The position numbers were made by a program, and so were the translations under genes. This document shows, piece after piece, positions 1 through 6,315 of a DNA stretch of 10,042 bases; the first letter of the stretch is position 1; every line of letters starts with the position of its first letter. This DNA is from an uncultured Ruminococcus sp. (GTDB taxonomy: Bacteria; Bacillota; Clostridia; Oscillospirales; CAG-272): positions 1-10,042 of the forward strand of contig CACXBN010000215.1 in NCBI GenBank assembly GCA_902765885.1, in the 5' to 3' direction. The notes under the pieces are model-generated. The model was given only the letters and a program-made list of their open reading frames with translations, searched no databases and was not told the DNA's origin.

Positions 1-162
1 AGCATTATCTATGGAAACAGCGACAACTTTACGAGATTGGAGACAGTTCGCTCCTTTGCAAAGCAGCACGATGCCGTACTCACAGTTATGGAGAACGGCG
101 AACACTGGTTCCATACCGATGAGCAGATGCAGTTTCTGGACGACTGGATCAGAACGACATGA
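1..162 (+). CDS. Alpha/beta hydrolase, C-terminal fragment
   Basis: The window opens inside a reading frame that stays open for 53 codons and ends in TGA at 160-162. The visible residues hold the typical end of an alpha/beta-hydrolase fold: a strand ending in IIYGNSDN, which carries the usual late acid-residue region, then a helix (LETVRSFAKQHDA), then a strand followed by the ENGEHWFHTDEQ segment, whose GEH histidine sits where the catalytic-triad histidine belongs. The last residues (FLDDWIRTT) form the usual closing helix. The nucleophile elbow and oxyanion hole lie upstream of the window, so the substrate cannot be inferred. It lies 21 nt before the decayed acetyltransferase on the same strand. 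The fold assignment is fairly secure; the enzyme activity is unknown. Confidence 0.75.
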   Translation, partial: SIIYGNSDNFTRLETVRSFAKQHDAVLTVMENGEHWFHTDEQMQFLDDWIRTT

Positions 163-183
163 CGATAACGTACGAGAACAATT

Positions 184-463
184 ATGAAAGTAATACAAAA
201 CGCGTTGACACCTGAGCTGTTTCTGAATATATATACCTCTGTAGGCTGGGAACCGCCCTGTATCGAGCAAGTCAGGACAGCCCTGAACCATTCTTTGGAG
301 ACATTTACCGCATATGATGGCAGCCTGCCTGTCGGAATGGTAAGATTGATTGGCGATGGGGCATGTCCTTCTATCCGAAAGACCTTTTTATCTCGGGAAA
401 GGCTTTGAGGAACGTCCATATGACTGGGATGGACCCGGAATGTTCAAAATGATACGAAAATGA
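184..463 (+). pseudogene. Decayed GNAT-family N-acetyltransferase
   Basis: The ATG at 184 begins a frame reading MKVIQNALTPELF and then GWEPPCIEQVRTAL, followed by AYDGSLPVGMVRLIGDG. This is the typical N-terminal half of small GNAT acetyltransferases. After GDG the homologous residues jump to another frame: from 363 the sequence reads MSFYPKDLFIS, as expected for the next strand. From about 395 a third frame reads GKGFEERPYDWDGPG and ends FKMIRK with TGA at 461-463, which is the usual family C-terminus. Roughly 40-50 residues between the acetyl-CoA-binding GxG loop and the late GFEERP strand are missing. If translated from 184 the product would stop at 408 after 74 residues, without a cofactor site. 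Two frame changes plus a central deletion make it non-functional. The upstream ribosome binding site is weak. In-frame TAA at 166 rules out an earlier start. Confidence 0.8.
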
Positions 464-497
464 ACATCCACCCGCCAAGCGGGTGGATGTTCATTTT
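457..497. terminator. Bidirectional rho-independent terminator
   Basis: A perfect 19-bp inverted repeat has arms 457-475 and 479-497 and a 3-nt loop (CAA). The outer four pairs are A on the left and T on the right, so each strand's transcript ends in a GC-rich stem followed by U residues. It separates the rightward hydrolase/GNAT remnant from the leftward glycosidase operon. The GNAT stop codon (461-463) lies in the left arm, and the glycosidase stop codon (496-498) overlaps the last bases of the right arm. Confidence 0.93.
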
Positions 498-2874
498 ATA
501 GGTCTATTATTCTGACAGGAGTTTCGTTCGGGTTGTCACAAAGCCATGCTTTTGTTACCACATCACATTTTTCCGTGAACATGGCATGTATGGTGACAGT
601 TTTACCTCTCATTTCATCTGTAACCGGAACATAGTAAGTATATCCGCTGTCATTGTCATGAGTGATATGTTCCCAGTTGTTGATACGGTGTGCACTTGCA
701 CGATCAGTGCTTCCAACTGGCTTACCGTTGAATTCCAGGGCACAATATACGCCTTCGAAACCATGAATTCCGTCATTTGCAACCGCAATATATGCGCCCG
801 GTTTTGCACCATCCGGAACGGTTGCCTTAAATGATTTGAAATACTTGAATTTGCTTTCATTCCATGGTGCGAACAGATTTGTTGCCTTGGGATTCTGTAA
901 AGTCAGTTCGTTTCCTTCTTTGTCATATGCCTTGAATGAAACTATTCTGTCCATAGGGCATGGTATTCTAATGTATCTCGCCTTTGCACCGACAGAATAT
1001 TCTGTTGACATAAGGTAGGAAGGATAATACTCCATGGTGTTGAATACATCTATACATACGGGAGTATTACGCTCTTCTATAGTGTCAATCCTCTGTCTCA
1101 GAACCGGGCTCCATTTTTTCAGATCTGCCGATGCAGTGCCGCGTGGAGGAATGACATTAATTCCGATTTCCGGAATTCCCATGTTTGCAGAGGCTTTTTC
1201 TTCCTTAAACGAAATGAAATGGATTTCAATCTTGCTGATATAGGCTGTTCTGCCGAGATCGACTCTCAGACATCCTCCGTCCAGTTTTGTCTGATACAGA
1301 TACGACAGCCCGTCGAAGAAAGTGTCATCTCTTCCGTCAAACATGAACGATGATTCGCAGCCCCTCGCAATATAGGCTTCCTGATTGAAGAATGCGTCAC
1401 GTGCAGCCTGGACCTGAGGTACGGATGTGGGACCTGATCTGTCTACTGCCTGCTTTTCAAAACAATCATTGGTTGAGGCAAAGCAGGTGGCTTCATAAAG
1501 TTGTTCAGTATTTTTCGGAGAACCATTTTCTTTAAGCTCTCCGAGAAGAATGGGACGGCGAATGGTGTTGTCACCCTTGATTCTTTTAGAACACTTTATG
1601 TTTCCTATAGACCCTACGCTGCCGTCCGCACTGTATATAACGGCTTTTACGGGATTCTGATTTTTGTCGAATATTGTATGATATCTGCATCCTGTAAGAA
1701 CAAAATCATTGTCCATGAATTTAGCTTTCTCTTCTACAAGAATCAGCGCTGTCCTTGCAGGTTCTACTGTAATATCGAATTTATCATTCCATTCTGCTTC
1801 CCCGAGGTAGCATTCATACGGGTGGAGAGATTTGATAATATAGCTGTTTCCTGTTTTGCCCCACAATCCTATTTCACCGTTGATGTTGAGAGTTATAGTT
1901 TTTGCCTCCCATGTCGGATTTGAGAATGTAAGAAGTCTGGTCGTTTCATTGCCGCGAGATACGGAATTCCTTGTATATGATGCTTCCGGAAGAGCAAATC
2001 CGTTCACCAGGATATCACGATATTTAAGGTGGATATTGTATATTCTTGCGAGTTTTGCCTGTTCATCATCTCTGAGAAGCCATGGATTACCGTATATTTC
2101 CGGTGCAAGTATTAGTGATCTTGCAAAAGCCTGTAAAATAAGGCCGTCTTCAAAATAATCAAGAGCAGATGAAATACATACTCCATGATCTTCAGTTAAT
2201 CTGATCATTCCCGGAACGAGACCGCGACTAAGTTCACCCATTCTGTGGTGTGGACCGGATACTTTGTTGTACAAATGAACATCTATATATGTCTCAAGTC
2301 CGTCAAGTAAAAAAGTAGTAGCGCATATTGAAGCTTCACCGAAGTCGTGTCTGTGGTTGAGCACGATCAGATCCGGTACGTATTTTCTGCACTCATCTAC
2401 CATTGCTTTAAATACGGGACGCTTTTCTGTCCTCAGCCAGTCGCATACGGTATCGAATTTGATCTCCCGGAGGTTAAAGTCTCTGCAAAGTCCAATGAAC
2501 ATTTCTTTTCTTTTTGTTTCTTCTTCAGGAGTGTCTCCGAATCCGTCTGCACCGGCCCATATACCGAGTCTGCAACCGAATTCTGCTGCTTTTTCCGCAC
2601 ATTTTCCAAGACCGTTCGGATACTGCTTTAAAGTTTTTTCACTTTCATAAGGATGTTTATGTTCTCCCCATGGTCCGTCAATATTACCTTCATCAAGTGC
2701 ATAGATTTCGATATTCATTCCGTATTTATCACTCAGCCATTTGAAATATTCAAGGTTGATGAGTGTCTGTTCTTCCGTTCCGCCTTCATCCGTATTGTTG
2801 ATCCAGGAGAAGTATTGATGGATGGATGGCGTCTTTTCGTCTGCACCTGACGTCTTTTTTGTCTTTTTAAGCAT
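496..2874 (-). CDS. Large clan-D-like glycoside hydrolase with discoidin-like domain
   Basis: This 792-residue protein is last in the five-gene operon, 19 nt after the phosphorylase stop. The ATG at 2874 has GGAGT at 2881-2885 as its ribosome binding site. Residues 15-290 look like a TIM barrel of the alpha-galactosidase type (GH36/GH27 clan). LGIWAGADGFG (103-113) precedes REIKFDTVCDW (136-146), where D141 sits as the nucleophile does in the clan's K-x-D motif. NHRHDFGEA (173-181) and LTEDHG (226-231) follow and may supply further active-site acids. PEIYGNPWLLRDDE (258-271) is a hallmark of an uncharacterised branch. Residues 300-385 look like a beta-sandwich, about 490-650 like an F5/8C (discoidin) carbohydrate-binding domain, and 650-792 like another beta-rich module. 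No signal peptide or membrane segment is visible (MLKKTKKTSG start), so it should act in the cytoplasm. The exact sugar is unknown, and assignment to a numbered family is inference. Confidence 0.75.
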   Translation of the reverse strand: MLKKTKKTSGADEKTPSIHQYFSWINNTDEGGTEEQTLINLEYFKWLSDKYGMNIEIYALDEGNIDGPWGEHKHPYESEKTLKQYPNGLGKCAEKAAEFGCRLGIWAGADGFGDTPEEETKRKEMFIGLCRDFNLREIKFDTVCDWLRTEKRPVFKAMVDECRKYVPDLIVLNHRHDFGEASICATTFLLDGLETYIDVHLYNKVSGPHHRMGELSRGLVPGMIRLTEDHGVCISSALDYFEDGLILQAFARSLILAPEIYGNPWLLRDDEQAKLARIYNIHLKYRDILVNGFALPEASYTRNSVSRGNETTRLLTFSNPTWEAKTITLNINGEIGLWGKTGNSYIIKSLHPYECYLGEAEWNDKFDITVEPARTALILVEEKAKFMDNDFVLTGCRYHTIFDKNQNPVKAVIYSADGSVGSIGNIKCSKRIKGDNTIRRPILLGELKENGSPKNTEQLYEATCFASTNDCFEKQAVDRSGPTSVPQVQAARDAFFNQEAYIARGCESSFMFDGRDDTFFDGLSYLYQTKLDGGCLRVDLGRTAYISKIEIHFISFKEEKASANMGIPEIGINVIPPRGTASADLKKWSPVLRQRIDTIEERNTPVCIDVFNTMEYYPSYLMSTEYSVGAKARYIRIPCPMDRIVSFKAYDKEGNELTLQNPKATNLFAPWNESKFKYFKSFKATVPDGAKPGAYIAVANDGIHGFEGVYCALEFNGKPVGSTDRASAHRINNWEHITHDNDSGYTYYVPVTDEMRGKTVTIHAMFTEKCDVVTKAWLCDNPNETPVRIIDL

Positions 2875-2893
2875 GTATCTACTCCAATTTCAG

Positions 2894-4192
2894 TTAAAAA
2901 ATCTTCTTGTATATAAGTGGCGGCAGCGTTTCAGGTCTGTGTTCCGAAATCATTATTGAAGCCTTCAGCTTTTCGCTTGCAGGAATCAGTTTTTCGGGAG
3001 ATGACGAGAAGAGTTTTGCAATGCTCTGACCTTTCTTCACTTTATCTCCCAGTGAGACATTCAGAATAAGTCCCGCGCTGAGATCCGGCTGCTCTTCCTT
3101 TACGGTTCTTCCTGCACCAAGGATGCAGCTTGCCATACCGATTCCTTCCGTATCTGCATTATATATATAGCCGTCTTTTTCAGCCTCAACTTCTAGCGTA
3201 AAGTCAGCGATGCACAGCTCTCCTTTGTCGACAAGTACAGAATCACCGCCTTGTGCTTCAATCCACTCAAGAAATTTCCTGTATGCTTTACCGCTGTCAA
3301 GAGAGTCATTTACGAGACGAACGGCTTCTTCCATATCAATTCCTTTGGTAATGGATAGAAGAATGGAAGCGAGCTCAACCGAAACTGTTCGTGCATCACC
3401 TCTGTCCTCACAACGGAGAATTTCCGTAGCTTCTATGATTTCAAGGGAGTTGCCTATCTTTCGGCCAAGAGGATACGCCATTGAAGTAACAACGGCACAT
3501 ACATTTTTCCCCATCATTCTGCCAATTTTTACCATAGTGTTTGCAAGTTTAACTGCCTCGTCCGGATCCGATATGAATGCTCCGCTTCCGTATTTTACGT
3601 CAAGGACGATGTTATGGGTGCCTGCAGCAAGTTTTTTTGACATTATACTTGAAGCAATCAGCGGTATTGAATCTATGGTTGCGGTCACATCTCTCAGTGC
3701 ATAAAGCTTTTTGTCTGCCGGAGCAAGATTTTCCGTTTGACCAATGACACACAGCCCGATTCTTTTGACCTGTTCCATGAATTCTTCGGCTGAAAGGGAA
3801 GTCCTGAAGCCGGGAATTGATTCAAGCTTGTCTATGGTGCCACCGGTATGTCCGAGACCTCTGCCGGACATTTTTGCAACCGAAAGTCCAAGAGTGGCAA
3901 GAATAGGCGTTACAATCAGGCTTGTAAGATCGCCTACACCGCCGGTGCTGTGCTTATCAGCTGTATAGGGAAGTGATGAAAGATCGATTATATCTCCGGA
4001 ATGCATCATACTGTCTGTCAGATTAAAGCACTCTTCATCAGTCATTCCGTTACAGCAGATAGCCATGCACAGTGCAGAAGCCTGATAATCCGGAATATTG
4101 CCTTTTGTATATTCTTTGACAAAAAAATCTATTTCTTCTTTTGAAAGAGATTGCGAATGTCTTTTTTTATGAATTATGTCATAAATTCTCAT
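2894..4192 (-). CDS. pdp: Pyrimidine-nucleoside phosphorylase
   Basis: This 432-residue enzyme catalyses reversible phosphorolysis of uridine, deoxyuridine or thymidine to a free pyrimidine and (deoxy)ribose-1-phosphate. Family length is about 433-440, so it is full length. The N-terminal helical domain covers about 1-66, the phosphate-binding alpha/beta domain about 70-300 and the PYNP C-terminal domain about 345-420. DKHSTGGVGD (79-88) is the family phosphate loop. SGRGLGHTGGTIDKLE (109-124) is the family signature. R167 (ALRDVTAT), S182 and K186 match, with a constant offset of four, the pyrimidine-binding Arg171, Ser186 and Lys190 of E. coli thymidine phosphorylase. The start at 4192 lies 14 nt inside the cytidine deaminase gene and has GGAG at 4200-4203, so translation is probably coupled. 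Sequence alone does not separate broad-specificity Pdp from thymidine-specific DeoA; the Gram-positive setting and partner favour Pdp. Confidence 0.95.
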   Translation of the reverse strand: MRIYDIIHKKRHSQSLSKEEIDFFVKEYTKGNIPDYQASALCMAICCNGMTDEECFNLTDSMMHSGDIIDLSSLPYTADKHSTGGVGDLTSLIVTPILATLGLSVAKMSGRGLGHTGGTIDKLESIPGFRTSLSAEEFMEQVKRIGLCVIGQTENLAPADKKLYALRDVTATIDSIPLIASSIMSKKLAAGTHNIVLDVKYGSGAFISDPDEAVKLANTMVKIGRMMGKNVCAVVTSMAYPLGRKIGNSLEIIEATEILRCEDRGDARTVSVELASILLSITKGIDMEEAVRLVNDSLDSGKAYRKFLEWIEAQGGDSVLVDKGELCIADFTLEVEAEKDGYIYNADTEGIGMASCILGAGRTVKEEQPDLSAGLILNVSLGDKVKKGQSIAKLFSSSPEKLIPASEKLKASIMISEHRPETLPPLIYKKIF

Positions 4193-4604
4193 CGTTCTGC
4201 TCCAGAAGATCCACGCTGGTAAATGTATACGGAATCAGTTCAGACAATGGCGTTTCTTTTATCGTTTTTCCGTCGGTAGTTATAATAAGAAAATCAGGAC
4301 CGCAAAATTCCGACAGTGCCTGGCGGCATACACCGCACGGATATGTGTGTTTGTCAAACACATCCGTTTTGCTTCCAACAATCGCAACTTTCCTGAATTT
4401 TTTTGTTCCTTCTTTTACAGCTGAAAACAGCGCAACTCTCTCTGCACATACGGTTGGAGTAAACGATGCATTCTCAATATTGCATCCCGTGAATACGGTT
4501 CCGTCTTCAGCTTCCAATGCTGCGCCTACTTTAAAACCGGAGTAGGGTGTATACGCTTTTTTTGAGGCCTGAATGGCAGCGTCAATCAATTCCTGATTTG
4601 TCAT
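4179..4604 (-). CDS. cdd: Cytidine deaminase
   Basis: This small homotetrameric-type zinc enzyme (141 residues) converts cytidine or deoxycytidine to uridine or deoxyuridine in the cytoplasm. The N-terminal AYTPYSGFKVGAAL and the TGCNIENASF motif bind nucleoside. C53-A-E55 supplies a zinc ligand and the catalytic glutamate, and P-C90-G-V-C93 supplies the other two cysteine ligands, as in B. subtilis Cdd. I place the start at the ATG at 4604 (MTNQELIDAA), which matches the family's N-terminus. An in-frame ATG at 4616 (adds MTKT) is possible. The frame runs open to 4697, but that extension is antisense-quality, basic and unlike the family. AGAGG at 4618-4622 lies upstream. The gene starts inside the acidic tail of the AAA+ gene (23-nt overlap) and its end overlaps the phosphorylase start by 14 nt. 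Its product feeds directly into that phosphorylase. Confidence 0.96.
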   Translation of the reverse strand: MTNQELIDAAIQASKKAYTPYSGFKVGAALEAEDGTVFTGCNIENASFTPTVCAERVALFSAVKEGTKKFRKVAIVGSKTDVFDKHTYPCGVCRQALSEFCGPDFLIITTDGKTIKETPLSELIPYTFTSVDLLEQNDENL

Positions 4605-5748
4605 CGTCTTTGTCATCCTCTTCTGTTGTTTCCGTATTATTCGGATTTTCGGCTTCATCATCAGATCCGTCTTCTTCATATAGTGCTGCAAGAACATCGG
4701 ACTTCGTTATTCTGAGAAGATCCTCTTTTGAAACTGTTTCAAGTTCTGCGATTCTGTTAGCCTGTTCAATAAGAAGTTTTTCAAAAATGTTTCTGACTCC
4801 TCTGGCGTTTCCGAAATCGCTTGCCATGGGTTCAACTTCTTTTAAGTAGTTATATACTTCTTCTTTGGCATCTTCATCAAGTTCGTACAGAGCTTTTTTG
4901 CAATTCAGTTCAAATATGCCGAGCATTTCATCGGCGGTGTAATCCGCAAAATCAATGTACTTGTTGAATCTTGACCTGAGTCCGGGGTTGGAATCGACAA
5001 AGTCTGCAATCAGTTCAGTGTACCCTGCAACTATCACGACGATGTCATCCCTGTGGTCTTCCATGTATTTAAGTATGGTATCAACGGCTTCAAATCCGAA
5101 ATCGTTTTCGGATTTTGATGTAAGAGTATATGCTTCATCTATAAACAGGACTCCGCCAAGTGCCTGTTCCAGGACTTTTGATGTTTTAATGGCTGTCTGG
5201 CCGATATAGCCTGCAACAAGTCCGCTTCTGTCAACTTCCACAAGATGGCCTTTTGAAAGCAGATCCAGAGAATGATATACTCTGGACATGAATCTGGCGA
5301 TCATGGTTTTTCCGGTTCCGGGATTTCCCGAAAAAACCATATGCAGCGACATGTCAGTAATGGGAAGATCATGTTCACGGCGAAGTTTGTAAACTGTGGC
5401 CATGTTTATGAGGTTTTTGACCTCTTTTTTAACTTCTCCCAGTCCTATGTATGAATCAAGCTCTTTTTTCAGGTCTTCGATACTTTCTTTCGGAAGTGTT
5501 TTTTCCTTTTCTTCAGGTATGTTTCCGCCTTCGCCTCCGTCTGAAGCTTTGGTGAGATTTTCATCAGAGTCATGTGACACGTCCGCATTAGTGGAAGATG
5601 ATGTGTTCGGCATTTCGGGAATGATGTCAAAATTATTCTTGTGAGAAGATCCCCAAATGTCATCGCTGAGTCTTCTTATGTTGTTCTCGGTCATTTTTCT
5701 GATGAGATCAAGCTGCATTGAAATGATTTCGTCTTTTTTGTCAGCCAT
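4582..5748 (-). CDS. AAA+ ATPase, CbxX/SpoVK type
   Basis: This 388-residue ATP-driven remodelling protein belongs to the CbxX/CfqX/SpoVK branch. Residues 1-30 are a charged helix. About 35-88 are low-complexity, Ser/Asp/Glu-rich and probably disordered. The AAA+ core spans about 98-345: SYIGLGEVKKEV is the family's opening motif, GNPGTGKT (141-148) is Walker A, GLVAGYIGQT (176-185) contains the pore-loop aromatic region, and VLFIDEAY (200-207) is Walker B. VIVAGY (238-243) is near sensor 1, NPGLRSRF (254-261) carries the arginine-finger candidates, and NARGVRN (314-320) is in the sensor-2 helix. The tail 358-388 is very acidic and may be unstructured. Its ATG shares the final A of the mutarotase stop (TAATG), implying translational coupling. 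Relatives include the Rubisco activase CbbX and sporulation SpoVK, but no Rubisco or sporulation gene is here, so the client is unknown. Hexamer formation is inferred from the family. Confidence 0.9.
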   Translation of the reverse strand: MADKKDEIISMQLDLIRKMTENNIRRLSDDIWGSSHKNNFDIIPEMPNTSSSTNADVSHDSDENLTKASDGGEGGNIPEEKEKTLPKESIEDLKKELDSYIGLGEVKKEVKNLINMATVYKLRREHDLPITDMSLHMVFSGNPGTGKTMIARFMSRVYHSLDLLSKGHLVEVDRSGLVAGYIGQTAIKTSKVLEQALGGVLFIDEAYTLTSKSENDFGFEAVDTILKYMEDHRDDIVVIVAGYTELIADFVDSNPGLRSRFNKYIDFADYTADEMLGIFELNCKKALYELDEDAKEEVYNYLKEVEPMASDFGNARGVRNIFEKLLIEQANRIAELETVSKEDLLRITKSDVLAALYEEDGSDDEAENPNNTETTEEDDKDDDKSGID

Positions 5749-6170
5749 TATTTAACTACACCCTTTTTAAGAATAATATTGGCATAAATAGCTTCTTCGC
5801 CTGTCACGACTACGGCATATGCTTTTTTTGCTCTTTCGTAAAACTCGAATCTTTCAAGAAAAACCGGGGGCTTTTCGGTGTGCTCGGCAACTATTGCTTT
5901 ATATTCTTCCCAAATCGGTATATTCAGGTTTTTGTCAGATTCGGTCTTGTCCATAAGGAACACATTATCAGCGTATGAATCAAGTGGTATAAGTTCAAGA
6001 ACCGCTTTTAAAAGCTGAGGAACGCCAATTGCATCATAGCGTATTATCTGTCTGCCGATACTGTTTCCGGGAAAATTCCCGTCGGAGATTACGATTTCGT
6101 CTCCATGGCCCATTTCACATAAAACCTTCAAAAGCTCAGGTGTGATTATTTTCGGAATTCCTTTAAGCAT
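5748..6170 (-). CDS. fucU: L-fucose mutarotase-like protein (RbsD/FucU family)
   Basis: This 140-residue protein has exactly the length of E. coli FucU. Family members speed the interconversion of sugar anomers (alpha/beta-L-fucose for FucU, pyranose/furanose ribose for RbsD). The match runs end to end: MLKGIPKIITPELLKVL, then EMGHGDEIVISD (19-30) with the family histidine H22 and D30, then FPGNS, then FYERAKKAYAVVVTGE (110-125) with Y111, and the ending NIILKKGV. The FYERA and TGE segments fit the FucU branch better than RbsD. It is the first gene of the operon, with AAGGAG at 6179-6184 before the ATG and a sigma-A promoter at 6208-6236. No fucose isomerase, kinase or aldolase is visible in the window, so the sugar handled in this organism is uncertain; ribose released from nucleosides is an alternative worth considering. 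Confidence 0.9.
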   Translation of the reverse strand: MLKGIPKIITPELLKVLCEMGHGDEIVISDGNFPGNSIGRQIIRYDAIGVPQLLKAVLELIPLDSYADNVFLMDKTESDKNLNIPIWEEYKAIVAEHTEKPPVFLERFEFYERAKKAYAVVVTGEEAIYANIILKKGVVK

Positions 6171-6207
6171 ATAAGTATCTCCTTAAAAACATTAAATTTA
6201 CGCTTTG

Positions 6208-6236
6208 ATTTTATCACAAAAATCATGTTATTGAAA
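6208..6236 (-). promoter_or_regulatory. Sigma-A-type promoter of the fucU operon
   Basis: On the - strand, TTTCAA (6231-6236) and TAAAAT (6208-6213) are separated by exactly 17 nt, with an upstream TG giving an extended -10 appearance. Transcription would start near 6201, leaving a leader of about 30 nt with AAGGAG (6179-6184) before the fucU ATG. The -10 lies within a short inverted repeat (GATTTT 6207-6212 and AAAATC 6219-6224) that might be an operator. Confidence 0.6.
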
Positions 6237-6258
6237 GAGCATTTTTAAATATGCGATG

Positions 6259-6287
6259 TTGACACTCTATTATAATGGTGATATAGT
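6259..6287 (+). promoter_or_regulatory. Sigma-A-type promoter of the alcohol dehydrogenase gene
   Basis: TTGACA (6259-6264) is a consensus -35, followed after exactly 17 nt by TATAGT (6282-6287), a near-consensus -10. Transcription would start near 6294, about 22 nt before the ATG at 6316. The GTTGACA heptamer recurs at 6286-6292, 28 bp downstream, possibly as part of a regulator site; its own spacing gives no -10. The two divergent promoters are only about 20 bp apart. Confidence 0.75.
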
Positions 6288-6303
6288 TGACATATATTAT
6301 ATG

Positions 6304-6310
6304 AGAGGTG
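6304..6310 (+). promoter_or_regulatory. Ribosome binding site that fixes the dehydrogenase start
   Basis: AGAGGTG lies 5 nt before the ATG at 6316. Together with the promoter at 6259-6287, it shows that an in-frame ATG at 6256 cannot be the start, because that codon lies upstream of the predicted transcription start. Confidence 0.75.
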
Positions 6311-6315
6311 CTCAC

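Noticed and set aside
184..408. A 74-residue intact small protein
   Set aside because: It is the front half of a GNAT enzyme cut by a frameshift; matching family residues continue in the other two frames to 463.
1501..1923. A 140-codon rightward frame opposite the glycosidase gene
   Set aside because: It is a shadow of the conserved - strand gene; no start signal or family resemblance.
3210..3704. A 164-codon rightward frame opposite the phosphorylase gene
   Set aside because: It is antisense to strongly conserved codons, Ser/Thr/Pro-rich, without ribosome binding site or recognisable domain.
4605..4697. N-terminal extension of the cytidine deaminase to an ATG at 4697
   Set aside because: The extra residues are basic and unlike the family, and the region is coding for the AAA+ C-terminus in another frame.
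6287..6315. The second TTGACA (6287-6292) as a -35 element
   Set aside because: At 16-18 nt downstream there is no -10-like hexamer (GCTCAC region), and transcription would start inside the coding sequence.
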